Part shown: piece after piece, positions 25,488 through 34,906 of the stretch
Layout of the letters: each line of letters starts with the position of its first letter
Numbering within the stretch: position 1 is the stretch's first letter
Source of the DNA: Natronomonas moolapensis 8.8.11
Lineage (GTDB): Archaea > Halobacteriota > Halobacteria > Halobacteriales > Haloarculaceae
NCBI RefSeq assembly: GCF_000591055.1
Contig: NC_020388.1
Span: 248,001-312,000, forward strand
Direction of reading: 5' to 3'
Length of the DNA stretch: 64,000 nt
Notes under the pieces: generated by a model
What the model was told of the DNA's origin: nothing
The model's database searches: none
What the model saw: the letters and a program-made list of their open reading frames with translations, nothing else
Translations under genes and position numbers: made by a program

Positions 25488-28400
25488 ATGCCCTCATCAC
25501 AAATCACTGCCGAAGACGTAGCCGACTGGGATTCACTTGGAGAAATAGCGGATTGTTTTGAAGAAAAAAAGAATTTGAAGAGGCGAGAAGGTCTGAGCGA
25601 TAGGGACGACGAACTGGTTTTAGAGATAGACGACGGGCAGTTTATGATTCTTATCGAGTCGGAGCCGAATAGATCTGCCAGCGACTATCAGTCCCGAACC
25701 AATGCGAGGCGTCGGACTAATTTCGTTGCTACACCTGATTATCAGAGCTTCACCTTCACGACACGTAAGAGGTCTTTCGACGAACACGGGGCGATAAATT
25801 TCCAGCAGTTTAGCTTTGACAAGGATGAGATTGTCTCTGGAGGCGGTAAGAGGTTCTCTAAGCTGGAAAAAATAAATGAACTGGAATATGGAGAGCCATA
25901 CAAAATATACGAGCTTTACGATACCAGAGAAGTAGTTGACGAGTTCTATGAGGAGTTCGAAGACTTACGTACCGACCTGATACAGGATGTATCGGGAATT
26001 GATGATAATAGAGGAGACGCAAAGGAGCGTTTCGTTCAGGTACAACTTGACCGTTTACTGTTCCTCTATTTCATACAAGAGAAAGGGCTTCTTGACCTCA
26101 ACCAGAGCTACTTAGACAAAATTCATCAGTCTGCGGTAGGGGAGGGAGAGGACGTGTATGAGTCTTGGCTCAAGCCGTTATTCTTTGATGCTCTTGGAGA
26201 AGGTAAAAGACGAGAGAAACTTGGGAACGTTCCCCATCTAAACGGTGGTCTTTTTAGCCAGAGTCCTATTGAAGAGGAATTTCCAGAAGCTAAATTAGGA
26301 GATTCCAAACAAGAGACGAACGACCTATATAGGGAGACTCTTGACTTTCTTGACGATTGGAACTGGCATGTTGACGAGAGGTTAGATATAGTTGACGAGA
26401 AACGCATATCTCCCGAAGTACTGGGTCATATCTTCGAACAATCGGTCAATCAGAAAGAAATGGGGGCATACTACACCCCTGAAGAAATCACCTCGTTTAT
26501 GGCTTGGAACACAGTTCATCCCTATCTTCTGGATAGTCTCAATGAGGAGGTGGGAAGCTCGTATGAGGAACTGGATGAGGTGTTCGGATTAGACCCTGAG
26601 ATGGACGGATCTGGAGACCGAGCCGTTGCTGACGGAGGGATAGCTAAGACAGGTACAATCGATAGTATACAGACCGACCACGTTGAGACTCTTTATTTTG
26701 ATATACTCAAAAAAATAAGTATTCTCGATCCTGCCGTGGGTAGTGGTGCGTTTCTCCTTGCCGTCCAAGAAGTTCTGATCGACACATATCTCTCCTGTAT
26801 TGAACACTTTCGAAATATAAAATCATTCAAAAGAACAGGGCGTGTACAAAATGAACTCGAAAGAATAGAGGAGAGAGGGAACGCCATCTTATTTGCTAAG
26901 TACGAAATCATCCTCAACAATCTCTACGGGGTCGATATAGACCAAGGTGCCGTTGAGATCTGTAAGCTACGTCTTTGGCTCTCTACGGTTGCGGATATAG
27001 AGAATGACCCTGATGAAGTAGAGCCTCTGCCTAACATCGACTTCAACATAAGGCAAGGTAACTCGTTGATGGGGTATGTCTCCTTCCTTGACGATGACGA
27101 CACGGAGAGTATTCAAGGAACTCTTGAAGAGTGGGGAGCTGTCGAGAACAAGGTGGAATCAAAGTACGGAGATGTACTGGAGGCTATACAAGCACATAAG
27201 AGTGCGTCGAGTGGTGAAGTAGCGTCGCAGAAGCGGAGAGAGGCAGAGGAACTGATACAGGAGTACAGCAAAGATTTTGACGAGAACATTCTCCAACGGT
27301 TCCACGAGATGGGTTACGAGGATATGGGGTTAGGAGACTTACAAGAGTTCTCTCCGTTTCATTGGGTTCTTGAGTTCGCTGAGGTGTACTCAAAGGGTGG
27401 ATTCGACGTGCTGATAGGAAATCCGCCGTGGGATCGTCTCAAGCCACTTCGAGACGATTACTTCTCTAAGTACGATGAGGTTTTCAGGACTCGAATGCCA
27501 GAGGACAAAGACAAAAAACAGGAGGAGTTGCTTGAACGTGAGGAGATAAGCCAAGGCTGGGAGGAGTATAATGAGAGAATGGAGATGCGTGGAGAATACT
27601 ACACTCATTCTCCTGACTACGAGTTACAGAGCCCAACAGTCGGAGGAAGTAAGAGCACAACAGAAAACGACCTTTCAGCCCTGTTCTTTGAGCGTGTATT
27701 CAAACTGGCACGAGAGGAAAGCTACGTCGGGCAGATATTACCAGGTGTAATATTTAACGGAGCTTCCGCGAAGGATTTACGAATGAATCTGCTTAACGAA
27801 ACGGAGTTACAATCTCTGCCCGTATTTACTAATCGTGGAATATTCGATAATATAGATAATAGGTTTGTCTTCGGCATCCCCATTTTCAAAGCGTCTGGTG
27901 AAACAAACGAGATTTATGGCGGTTATAGAGACGGGGATCTCAGTATACTGAATGATATGGAAAACGGAGGTATCCCTATATCGAGAAAAGTTCTTGAACA
28001 GTATTCGCCTGAAGCACGTATTTTCCCATATGTGGAAGAAAGAGAAGAAGTTGAGGTATTAGAGAAGATCTTTGAGCATCCTCCTGTTTCAGAGCCAAGA
28101 GACGGGGCTTGGCACGCTCATCCATACCGCGAATTAGACCGCACCAACGACCGTGATAGGTTTGTGGAAAGCGAAAATGAAGGAGATTATCCAGTTCTGG
28201 GTGGAAGTAATATCTACCAATACGCATACACTCCAGATTACATAGAAAATCTTGAACCCGCGAAGTTCTGGAGCGTAGAGAGTAAGAAAGACCCCGATGC
28301 GAGTGCGAAGCAGAGGATACGTGAGAAAAATTACAGGAAACTAAAACGTGGACTCTATGACGCATTCGATGGTTCAGGTTCGCAAAAGAAGTTTGTCAAC

Positions 28401-29072
28401 AAGATGCTGAGACAGCATCGTGGCGAGGAGCTTTCAGAGGCAGATGTTCTTCTCGACTGTACCGAGTACAGGATAGTTTACAGGGATATAGCACGAGCCA
28501 ATGATGAACGGACTATGATTGCCTCGGTTATTCCAAAAGGCGTTGTTTGTCATAACAAGCTTCATACGATACGTCCATACACAATAGAGCCAGATAACGA
28601 GGATCTCTCTAAGAAACCGTTACATGATGTGTATAAGAGAGTCTTCACCGATAGAGAGCTGTTTGTCGCAGTTGGTCTCCTCAATAGTATACCGTTTGAC
28701 TTTCTGATGCGGACGAAGATAGACTCAACAGTAGTGATGTACAAATTTAAAGAGTCCCAGATGCCCAGACTTACAAAAGGCGACGATTGGTTTGAGTACA
28801 TTTGGACACGCTCCGCACAACTCAATTGTTACGGAGACGAGTTTGGGGAGATGCGTGAACGTCTTGATGGAATAGAGCCTGCTACCGACGAGGATGAAAG
28901 GCGTAAGCTTCAGGCAGAGATTGATGCGGGTGCGTTCCACGCATACGGGCTTGATAAAAAAGAGGTTGAGTACGTTCTTGACGACTTTCACAGAGTTCGG
29001 AATCCTCGTAAGATGACAGAGAGTTATTTCGAGCTTGTGAAAGAAAAGTACAAAGAGTTACAGAGCAGTTAA
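25488..29072 (+). CDS. Eco57I-class adenine-specific DNA methyltransferase, large
   Basis: 1,194 residues. Methylase motif I DPAVGSGAF at 414-422 and motif IV NPPW at 645-648 identify an N6-adenine methylase of the gamma-like order; QKEMGAYYTPEEI (about residue 325) is the usual pre-motif. About 320 residues precede the methylase core and about 500 follow it, the latter probably holding target recognition. I see no convincing D-ExK nuclease motif at the N-terminus, so cleavage must come from another gene if this is a restriction system. It converges with the PLD-SNF2 gene, with 52 bases between stops. Confidence 0.85.
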   Translation: MPSSQITAEDVADWDSLGEIADCFEEKKNLKRREGLSDRDDELVLEIDDGQFMILIESEPNRSASDYQSRTNARRRTNFVATPDYQSFTFTTRKRSFDEHGAINFQQFSFDKDEIVSGGGKRFSKLEKINELEYGEPYKIYELYDTREVVDEFYEEFEDLRTDLIQDVSGIDDNRGDAKERFVQVQLDRLLFLYFIQEKGLLDLNQSYLDKIHQSAVGEGEDVYESWLKPLFFDALGEGKRREKLGNVPHLNGGLFSQSPIEEEFPEAKLGDSKQETNDLYRETLDFLDDWNWHVDERLDIVDEKRISPEVLGHIFEQSVNQKEMGAYYTPEEITSFMAWNTVHPYLLDSLNEEVGSSYEELDEVFGLDPEMDGSGDRAVADGGIAKTGTIDSIQTDHVETLYFDILKKISILDPAVGSGAFLLAVQEVLIDTYLSCIEHFRNIKSFKRTGRVQNELERIEERGNAILFAKYEIILNNLYGVDIDQGAVEICKLRLWLSTVADIENDPDEVEPLPNIDFNIRQGNSLMGYVSFLDDDDTESIQGTLEEWGAVENKVESKYGDVLEAIQAHKSASSGEVASQKRREAEELIQEYSKDFDENILQRFHEMGYEDMGLGDLQEFSPFHWVLEFAEVYSKGGFDVLIGNPPWDRLKPLRDDYFSKYDEVFRTRMPEDKDKKQEELLEREEISQGWEEYNERMEMRGEYYTHSPDYELQSPTVGGSKSTTENDLSALFFERVFKLAREESYVGQILPGVIFNGASAKDLRMNLLNETELQSLPVFTNRGIFDNIDNRFVFGIPIFKASGETNEIYGGYRDGDLSILNDMENGGIPISRKVLEQYSPEARIFPYVEEREEVEVLEKIFEHPPVSEPRDGAWHAHPYRELDRTNDRDRFVESENEGDYPVLGGSNIYQYAYTPDYIENLEPAKFWSVESKKDPDASAKQRIREKNYRKLKRGLYDAFDGSGSQKKFVNKMLRQHRGEELSEADVLLDCTEYRIVYRDIARANDERTMIASVIPKGVVCHNKLHTIRPYTIEPDNEDLSKKPLHDVYKRVFTDRELFVAVGLLNSIPFDFLMRTKIDSTVVMYKFKESQMPRLTKGDDWFEYIWTRSAQLNCYGDEFGEMRERLDGIEPATDEDERRKLQAEIDAGAFHAYGLDKKEVEYVLDDFHRVRNPRKMTESYFELVKEKYKELQSS

Positions 29073-29124
29073 TCAAATATTTGATAGGAAAACTGGAGAA
29101 GATAGAGCATATAACCGTCTCAAA

Positions 29125-32100
29125 TTACTCTTCGATAACTCCCCAGCACATCAGTTCAGCATTAACTCCGCTTGTGCCTGCCAGAGTTTCCTGATACGAC
29201 TTCTCTACGTACTCATTCAAAAACTCCTCTACTTCCTCAAAGAAGTCCTCCGTATCCCAGTCCATAAGCGTGCGTTCGTCCTCACGGAACGTCTCACGCA
29301 GGATTCTGTCCTCGTCTGTCTGGTCAAGACCTACATCAGCTAATCTTCCCCGCAATTTATCCGCCATCTCTATGTCCTCTTTTTGATGTAGATGTTCCAG
29401 ATAACTGATTATCCGTTCCTGCTCTTTGGAGATGTTTCCCCCCTGTTTGAATTGTTCTTCGCTCTGACCTGCCTCAAGTTCCTCACGTCGCTCCTCGGTA
29501 ATCTCTTCTATTTCTGTCCTCTTCTCTAAGACTGCCTCTTCATCCATCGCAACTCTCTTTCCCTCTGTGTCAGCGTCAATATTGAACGCTCTCACTTTAC
29601 CGATGTGTTGCGGTTCTCCTCCAAACGGTACATGACAGAGTGTCCTCTCTATCCTGTTCAGCGGACTGTCCTTGTCATCATACCATATGTGTGCTAAACC
29701 GAATACACCCGCTCCTAATGTTCCCTTGAAGTAGTTGTAACAGGTGTAGAGTAAGTCTCTTTCGTCAGGAGCGGTCTCGAAGTATTCCTCAGCGTATTCA
29801 AAGTCCTCTGGCTCAAGATCGTGGTCATCAAGCAACTCTTCCCTGAGTAAGAGCCTCTCGAAAGCCCTCTCTTCATCACTACCCGCCTGACTGAACACTG
29901 CGTTTCTCCTCGTGTCGTCAAGTTCGTTAATATCTCTAACTGCCCTCGACCGCTTCAGCGTGTCCTCTATCTCATCTCTCTGGATCTCTCCTATCGTCTT
30001 CTCAGTCTCAACACCTGCCCTCTCCAAAACATCGTCCTCATTCGGATCAAGTATGTTGTTCTCCTTTCCAACGATTAATGCGATGTCGCTTATTTTGGCT
30101 TGAAGCCTCTTGAGTAGTTTAATCGTCGCCTCTATGTCTCCGTCAGGGTGGAAGTTGTGAACGTACTTGTCGTCCGTATTGCCTATCCTGTCCACACGTC
30201 CTACTCTTTGAACGATACGCATCGGATTCCACGGCAGGTCATAATTAACAACCGTTTCTACGTCTTGTAGATTAACACCCTCACTCAGGGTGTCGGTCGC
30301 AACGACATGCTGTAACTCTGTCTCACCAGACTTAGTTAGCTGTCTCTGGTAGCCCGACGCATTAGGTGCGAACCGTTTGATAACCTCCTGTTTGTGATCG
30401 TCGCCTCCAACGACAACTGCGGAGTTTGAGGACGTAATCGGTGAATCAGAATGACCCAACAGTGAAGAGTGTACGTAGCGGGCGGTGGCTCGATATTGTG
30501 TAAAGACGAGTACTTTCCCCTCGCTCTCGTTGAGTATCTTGACGAGGCGATCTATTTTTGGGTCTCTGAACTCCCGTAGAGCGAAGACGGATTCGTAGAA
30601 ATCTCTTGTTTTTTCTGGTGCGTCGGAAAGGTCGGCGTTCGGGTATAGAGTCGGGTTTAGTTCGTCCTCTGGCACATCGGGTATGTTGGCAACGCCTTTG
30701 GAGTCCAGCCAGCTTCTGAGTTCTACGCTGTTATCTCTGACTTGGTAAGCCTGTTCACCAATATCCCCGATGAACATCGAGACGAAGTAGGCTAACAGAG
30801 TCAGGTCTTCGTATATGTAGTTGATTACCTCTCCGACGGTGGCGTCCGCCAGTTCCTGTGTCTCCTTTTGGCTACCTTCTCGCAACGAACCTTGGTCGAA
30901 TCCGAGGTCTTCAAGAGTGTTTTCCAGTTCTTGTGCTTCCTCCTCATTCTGAGTGTACTCATCAAGGGTAACCGTCTCCTCTTCTTCGTTGTCGTTCGAA
31001 ACGGTATGTATCTCTCTTATATGTACGTCTTCCTTGAAGTTCTCAAGTAGCGATAGAAGACGTGTTTCGCTGTCGTGAAGCGTCTCTATTGACTTCACGA
31101 AGGCAAACGTAGAGGATTCCAGACGCTTTAGCAGATTAAGCTTATAAAGTGCTTTGAGAGTCATCCCTGCCTGTGGATTCTTGATAGTTATGTGCGGAAG
31201 ATGAAGTGCGTCCATAACGTTAGGTAGGGAGTCATAGACGGGTCTGTACGCCTTTGGGAGCTCGTATTCCTCTGGGTGTACCTCAGGTGGTTTGAAACTG
31301 ATCTCTATATCGTCCTCCTCCTGTATTTGGTCTTTCACGTGGTTCCTTGTTCTAAGAACCATCACCTCGTTGAGAATCTTCGAGATCTCTTCCGAACGCG
31401 TCTGTAAGCGTTTGTTGAGTTCGTCAAGCCTCTTTTGACTCACCTCGTCGTCCCCTGAAACAAGCTCCTTCCTGTCCTCGGAAATGTCTATGTACTCGTC
31501 AAAGGAACTAAAATCAAGATTAGCGTTGTTACGTATCTCATTAGCTCCCGTGAACAGGGTAATCAGGTTCTGAAGATCTTCGACGGTGTTGTTGATTGGG
31601 GTAGCAGTCAGCATTATCATAGTGTTCCCCTTCAACATACGGAGGTTTGCGTGCCGTCTGGTTCCTTTGTAGTCTTCGTCAGAAGTTGCGTCAGCCTTCC
31701 ACTCACCCATATTCCTGAACCTATGAGCCTCGTCAATCAGAATGACATCGAAATGTTCGTCCAAGTTTTCGACCTCTTCTCTCGTGAGGTTCTGAAACTT
31801 ACTGATACTCATAACCCGCAGGTGTTCTCCGTCTACTTGTAGGTTGAAGAACGGGTCTCCATCCTCGTTTGTGTCCTCTTCAAGCAGGTTAGTCCACTGT
31901 TTTGTGAGGTTCGCAGGCACTACCAGAAGGCAGTTTTTCGCTTGGTTTCTGTAATCAACGAGTAATTCTGCTCCGACGAATGACTTACCAAGACCGACGC
32001 TGTCGCTCACTATACATCCGTTGTACTTGTCGAGTTTCTCCCTCGCACTTTCATAACCGATATGCTGGAAGTAATAGAGCGGACTCTCCCTGCCTTCGTC

Positions 32101-32838
32101 CACTTTTCCACCGAGTTCGTCGTATGCCAGCATTTTGTACAGCTCAAAAGGCTCTATGTGGGTACCGAACTCCTCCGTCGTTTCCTCCTGCTCTTCCTTC
32201 CAATCCTGATACTTCTCATTGGTATCTATGATTTCCACGAGATCTTCACTGAACTCCTGAGAATTAGCCCAGTAGTTGTCAAACCACCCCTCAAATTCCT
32301 CCGCTATATCCCTTTCTTCGGTCATCACGTTGAGTTCAACGTTTTGCGTATGACCCTTCTTGGAGAAGTTGGATGACCCTATCACGGTTGTTGCGGTACC
32401 TCTTCCGTTCTCTTCCCTACGAAAACAGGCTCCTTTCGAGTGGAAAATACCCTGATCTGGATCGTGTACCCGTATCTGTACCTTATTCTCGGCTATAAAC
32501 TCCTTCAGATTGTCAAGCCTCTCTATTTGAGGTTTGTTCAGGTCTTCTATTTCTTCAGCTACCGACTTTCGGATGCGTTCCCTGAGGCTCATCCCCTCTT
32601 GTATCTCCTCGGCAGTTCTGGCATCGGTGCTCGTCGCTCCCATTAGAATACGGAGAGGTGCCCTGCCGAGATCATCAGGGTCAGCGAGGTTTTCAAGATC
32701 TTCCTTGACCAGATTGAAACCAGAAACGTAGAAGTAGCCCGTACAGAGTCTTATTTCTCTGCTGTCCCGTGCCAATTTGCTATATACATCGGCTAAGTTC
32801 TCGCCTGTATTGTCTATCAGAGGGTCAAGGTTTGTCAT
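29125..32838 (-). CDS. PLD nuclease-like domain fused to SNF2/DEAH helicase
   Basis: 1,237 residues. Residues 1-185 form a phospholipase D-type domain with IFHSKGACF (H133, K135) and GSSNFSKKG (N157), a single HxK(x)nN half-site. The SNF2 motor follows: Walker A SVGLGKS at 280-286, DEAH at 369-372, TATPINN near 410, and in the second half DTLSEGVNLQ and QRVGRVDRIG. A helical C-terminal tail of about 300 residues ends the protein. Known relatives with these parts act in DISARM-like or other restriction systems. Together with the convergent methylase it probably forms a self/non-self discriminating defence system. Confidence 0.85.
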   Translation of the reverse strand: MTNLDPLIDNTGENLADVYSKLARDSREIRLCTGYFYVSGFNLVKEDLENLADPDDLGRAPLRILMGATSTDARTAEEIQEGMSLRERIRKSVAEEIEDLNKPQIERLDNLKEFIAENKVQIRVHDPDQGIFHSKGACFRREENGRGTATTVIGSSNFSKKGHTQNVELNVMTEERDIAEEFEGWFDNYWANSQEFSEDLVEIIDTNEKYQDWKEEQEETTEEFGTHIEPFELYKMLAYDELGGKVDEGRESPLYYFQHIGYESAREKLDKYNGCIVSDSVGLGKSFVGAELLVDYRNQAKNCLLVVPANLTKQWTNLLEEDTNEDGDPFFNLQVDGEHLRVMSISKFQNLTREEVENLDEHFDVILIDEAHRFRNMGEWKADATSDEDYKGTRRHANLRMLKGNTMIMLTATPINNTVEDLQNLITLFTGANEIRNNANLDFSSFDEYIDISEDRKELVSGDDEVSQKRLDELNKRLQTRSEEISKILNEVMVLRTRNHVKDQIQEEDDIEISFKPPEVHPEEYELPKAYRPVYDSLPNVMDALHLPHITIKNPQAGMTLKALYKLNLLKRLESSTFAFVKSIETLHDSETRLLSLLENFKEDVHIREIHTVSNDNEEEETVTLDEYTQNEEEAQELENTLEDLGFDQGSLREGSQKETQELADATVGEVINYIYEDLTLLAYFVSMFIGDIGEQAYQVRDNSVELRSWLDSKGVANIPDVPEDELNPTLYPNADLSDAPEKTRDFYESVFALREFRDPKIDRLVKILNESEGKVLVFTQYRATARYVHSSLLGHSDSPITSSNSAVVVGGDDHKQEVIKRFAPNASGYQRQLTKSGETELQHVVATDTLSEGVNLQDVETVVNYDLPWNPMRIVQRVGRVDRIGNTDDKYVHNFHPDGDIEATIKLLKRLQAKISDIALIVGKENNILDPNEDDVLERAGVETEKTIGEIQRDEIEDTLKRSRAVRDINELDDTRRNAVFSQAGSDEERAFERLLLREELLDDHDLEPEDFEYAEEYFETAPDERDLLYTCYNYFKGTLGAGVFGLAHIWYDDKDSPLNRIERTLCHVPFGGEPQHIGKVRAFNIDADTEGKRVAMDEEAVLEKRTEIEEITEERREELEAGQSEEQFKQGGNISKEQERIISYLEHLHQKEDIEMADKLRGRLADVGLDQTDEDRILRETFREDERTLMDWDTEDFFEEVEEFLNEYVEKSYQETLAGTSGVNAELMCWGVIEE

Positions 32839-32861
32839 ATCACTACTGTATTCCCCGCTCG

Positions 32862-32873
32862 TTTAATATTTAT
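32862..32873 (-). promoter_or_regulatory. TATA box of the PLD-SNF2 gene
   Basis: TTAATATTTATA (plus-strand reading) is centred about 29 bases before the ATG at 32838, which is the usual spacing for a leaderless haloarchaeal transcript. Confidence 0.6.
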
Positions 32874-33042
32874 ACGGGTTAAGAGAACGAACGTAATCCA
32901 AGCTCTCTCAAACGGTTCGATATGGTCTTAGCGTAGGTGCCACTTTCACCGTGCTCCCCTGAGTGATTTAAGAATTGAGCGTCAATATTTGCGTGGAGCT
33001 TGGAACCCATCACACGCTCCAAGTTCCCCCTTTCCAACCCCT

Positions 33043-33192
33043 ATGTCAAGCTCAGCGTCGGAACTCGGCACGTGTCCGTTCTGCGGGTCGGCTATCACAG
33101 CGGGAGCTATCCTCGTTGAGTACAAGGTCGAGAATGAAACGCGGGTCTTTGCTGAGTGCTACGAGTGCGAAGAGCCTGTTCAGCCACAGTAG
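33043..33192 (+). CDS. Small zinc-finger protein (DUF7837-like)
   Basis: 49 residues from ATG 33043. LGTCPFCGSAITAGAILVEYKVENETRVFAECYECEEPVQPQ has two CxxC pairs framing a short beta hairpin, a pattern common in tiny haloarchaeal zinc proteins of unknown function. The family label is from memory. It is the only plus-strand gene in the right-end cluster. Confidence 0.65.
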   Translation: MSSSASELGTCPFCGSAITAGAILVEYKVENETRVFAECYECEEPVQPQ

Positions 33193-33246
33193 CTGTGGTG
33201 TCCAGAACTGTTATTCTCGATTCCAGCGGAGGCTGGTCTTCTCATC

Positions 33247-33660
33247 CTAACTATGGGAGGAGAGCCCATCAAATATATCTGAGAACGTCTCCGCAAGGGT
33301 TTCAGCAAGTCGCTCCGCCAACTCTTCGGATACCTTTTCATCATACACGAACTCAAAGATAGCCTCCTCAACTCGACTCTCAAATCCGTCTGTGCGGGCT
33401 GAGATGAACTGGATAGGCGTGTACGCCTCCGTTATGTCGTCGGCTACGTTATCGGTCAGCCTGGTATGCTCTTTCAGAACGATTCCAGATGATACGGATT
33501 CGATTTTCCCAACCCGCTCGAATAGACTCGTCTCGTGGCTTATGCGGATAATAGTCGTCGCAGACTCTTGCTCATGTAAACCGTAGTCGTCGTAGTCTAT
33601 TTTCATTTCGATGCTCGGCTCGTGCTCCCCAGCGGGAGTGTTTGAGTTGTCGTCAGTCAT
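33247..33660 (-). CDS. Hypothetical protein, right-end cluster
   Basis: 137 residues, acidic. The N-terminus contains an Asp/Glu-rich tail and a beta-rich segment (ATTIIRISHETSLFERVGKIESVSSGIVLKEHTRL); the C-terminus is helical (EKVSEELAERLAETLAETFSDIFDGL) and amphipathic. No known family. It lies 57 bases after the next gene upstream and has no box of its own, so it is probably read from that gene's promoter. Confidence 0.5.
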   Translation of the reverse strand: MTDDNSNTPAGEHEPSIEMKIDYDDYGLHEQESATTIIRISHETSLFERVGKIESVSSGIVLKEHTRLTDNVADDITEAYTPIQFISARTDGFESRVEEAIFEFVYDEKVSEELAERLAETLAETFSDIFDGLSSHS

Positions 33661-33717
33661 TACTTTCTGGTTCTGTGGAACGTCGAAACTGGTTCGAGAG
33701 CGATGCGTAGAGATAAT

Positions 33718-34044
33718 TCATTCGTCAATAGGAGCGAGACGGGAGATAGGGAAAGCGTACACCTTCGCATCGGCATTTTGAGCCAGAAGAGTTCGCCCTT
33801 CCTCTGTTAGTTCGTGAGGATTAGACGGTAAAGAGTCCGCATAAACGGCTCGCACAACAGCATCGCCACGCTGTACGTACTCGTAGCGAGAATTGAAATC
33901 GTACGCCGTCAAATCCGAGTAGCGATTCTCAGAGGGGTCTCGCTCCCTAATCACGTACTCGTCGGCTCGTTTCGATACGGTCTGGATTACTACTACCTCA
34001 GAGTTCTCTTCTCTATCTCGTAATATCTCACCTTTTTGATACAC
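33718..34044 (-). CDS. Hypothetical protein, paralogue of the next gene
   Basis: 108 residues from a GTG. Beta-rich start (GEILRDREENSEVVVIQTVSKRADEYVIRE), then LTAYDFNSRYEYVQRGDAVVRAVYADSL and a C-terminal VYAFPISRLAPIDE. The order LT-x2-D...DAV-x2-VY...P-x-SRL is shared with the protein at 34,133-34,471, so the two arose by duplication. A TTTAGGGT box lies 32 bases before the start. Function unknown. Confidence 0.5.
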   Translation of the reverse strand: MYQKGEILRDREENSEVVVIQTVSKRADEYVIRERDPSENRYSDLTAYDFNSRYEYVQRGDAVVRAVYADSLPSNPHELTEEGRTLLAQNADAKVYAFPISRLAPIDE

Positions 34045-34060
34045 CTATGCTGGGATCAAC

Positions 34061-34076
34061 GCAACACCACCCTAAA
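34061..34076 (-). promoter_or_regulatory. TTTAGGGT promoter-like box, copy 1
   Basis: Minus strand TTTAGGGTGGTGTTGC; its first base is 32 bases before the GTG at 34044. It shares 15 of 16 bases with copy 2. The position is that of a TATA box, but the sequence is not TATA-like. Confidence 0.5.
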
Positions 34077-34132
34077 TGTATTATCGCTAATGGGTTCTGG
34101 TTGCTCAGTGGGGAGCCTCAACACAGCCACAG

Positions 34133-34471
34133 CTACTGTGGGTAGTCTTGAAAAAGAAGTCGTGATTCGGGGAGACTCATCACCTGTACCTCCGAGTGCC
34201 AGAGATAGTCGTACCGTTCCTCTCTGTCCATCTCAACCAGTTCATCCCGCGATTTCTCTACGCTATTGCTGTCGACCGCTTGGAGATAGACGACGCCATA
34301 GACCGCATCCGATGGAGAGCACTCGTAGTAGAGGTCGTTCACCGTCAGTTCCTCATCCAAGTTTACAAAAACCTCGTCAGCTGGACGGTCAAACTCCTGA
34401 ATGACGCAGACAAGTAGGTCAGTATTCAATTCATATGCTAATTCACCTCCCTTAGAATATTGATAGTTCAC
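34133..34471 (-). CDS. Hypothetical protein, paralogue of the previous gene
   Basis: 112 residues from a GTG. LLVCVIQEFDRPADEVFVNLDEELTVNDLYYECSPSDAVYGVVYLQAVD and a C-terminal VQVMSLPESRLLFQDY align with the neighbouring 108-residue protein. No known domain. A TTTAGGGT box starts 28 bases before the start codon. Confidence 0.5.
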   Translation of the reverse strand: MNYQYSKGGELAYELNTDLLVCVIQEFDRPADEVFVNLDEELTVNDLYYECSPSDAVYGVVYLQAVDSNSVEKSRDELVEMDREERYDYLWHSEVQVMSLPESRLLFQDYPQ

Positions 34472-34482
34472 AGGGAAACTGA

Positions 34483-34499
34483 CACAATACCACCCTAAA
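34483..34499 (-). promoter_or_regulatory. TTTAGGGT promoter-like box, copy 2
   Basis: Minus strand TTTAGGGTGGTATTGTG; first base 28 bases before the GTG at 34471. Near-identical to copy 1 over 16 bases. Confidence 0.5.
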
Positions 34500-34526
34500 G
34501 GAGTTACTCGCCCTCATCTGCGGTAG

Positions 34527-34874
34527 TTAGCTGTCGAGAAATCCCTGTGATCGCAGATTCTCTGCCCACGTCTCCAACACGTCGTCTATATCCAGCCCTT
34601 CGGTGCTGTATTCGTATGCGTTCAGAGCGTCAATTCGATACGCAATCGGCGTCCATTCACCGTCTGATTCGACTCGAAACCTAATCTCGGGATCTCGCAT
34701 CAGGTCGCCCCGCTGGAGGTAGTACTGGCAGATAGTGAGTTCGTCCCCGTGTCGTTCAATACTCAAATCCATTATTTCGTCCGAGTCAGACTCGATGTCG
34801 AGATAGAACTCAGAGTCGATTGATTCGCCGTGCTGACTAACGATAGAAGTGATAATATTCCTGAATTTCACCAC
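34527..34874 (-). CDS. DUF6908-like small protein
   Basis: 115 residues from the first of two tandem GTG codons. The segment SIERHGDELTICQYYLQRGDLMRDPEIRFRVESDGEWTPIAYRIDALNAYE resembles a small domain common on mobile elements (DUF6908, from memory) with a GDLMRDPE core. The remaining C-terminus is helical (DDVLETWAENLRSQGFL). Function unknown. Its box copy 3 overlaps the end region of the gene upstream. Confidence 0.5.
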   Translation of the reverse strand: MVKFRNIITSIVSQHGESIDSEFYLDIESDSDEIMDLSIERHGDELTICQYYLQRGDLMRDPEIRFRVESDGEWTPIAYRIDALNAYEYSTEGLDIDDVLETWAENLRSQGFLDS

Positions 34875-34892
34875 GCTGAAGTCGACTCAAAA

Positions 34893-34902
34893 TAACCCTA
34901 AA
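34893..34902 (-). promoter_or_regulatory. TTTAGGGT promoter-like box, copy 3
   Basis: Minus strand TTTAGGGTTA; first base 28 bases before the GTG at 34874. It lies only four bases after the stop codon of the gene upstream (34,907). Confidence 0.45.
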
Positions 34903-34906
34903 AGAG

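Noticed and set aside
22771-32838. A complete DISARM or BREX system
   Set aside because: Equivalents of drmA and drmB (DISARM) or pglZ, brxC and brxL (BREX) are not seen; only a methylase and a PLD-SNF2 protein match parts of such systems.
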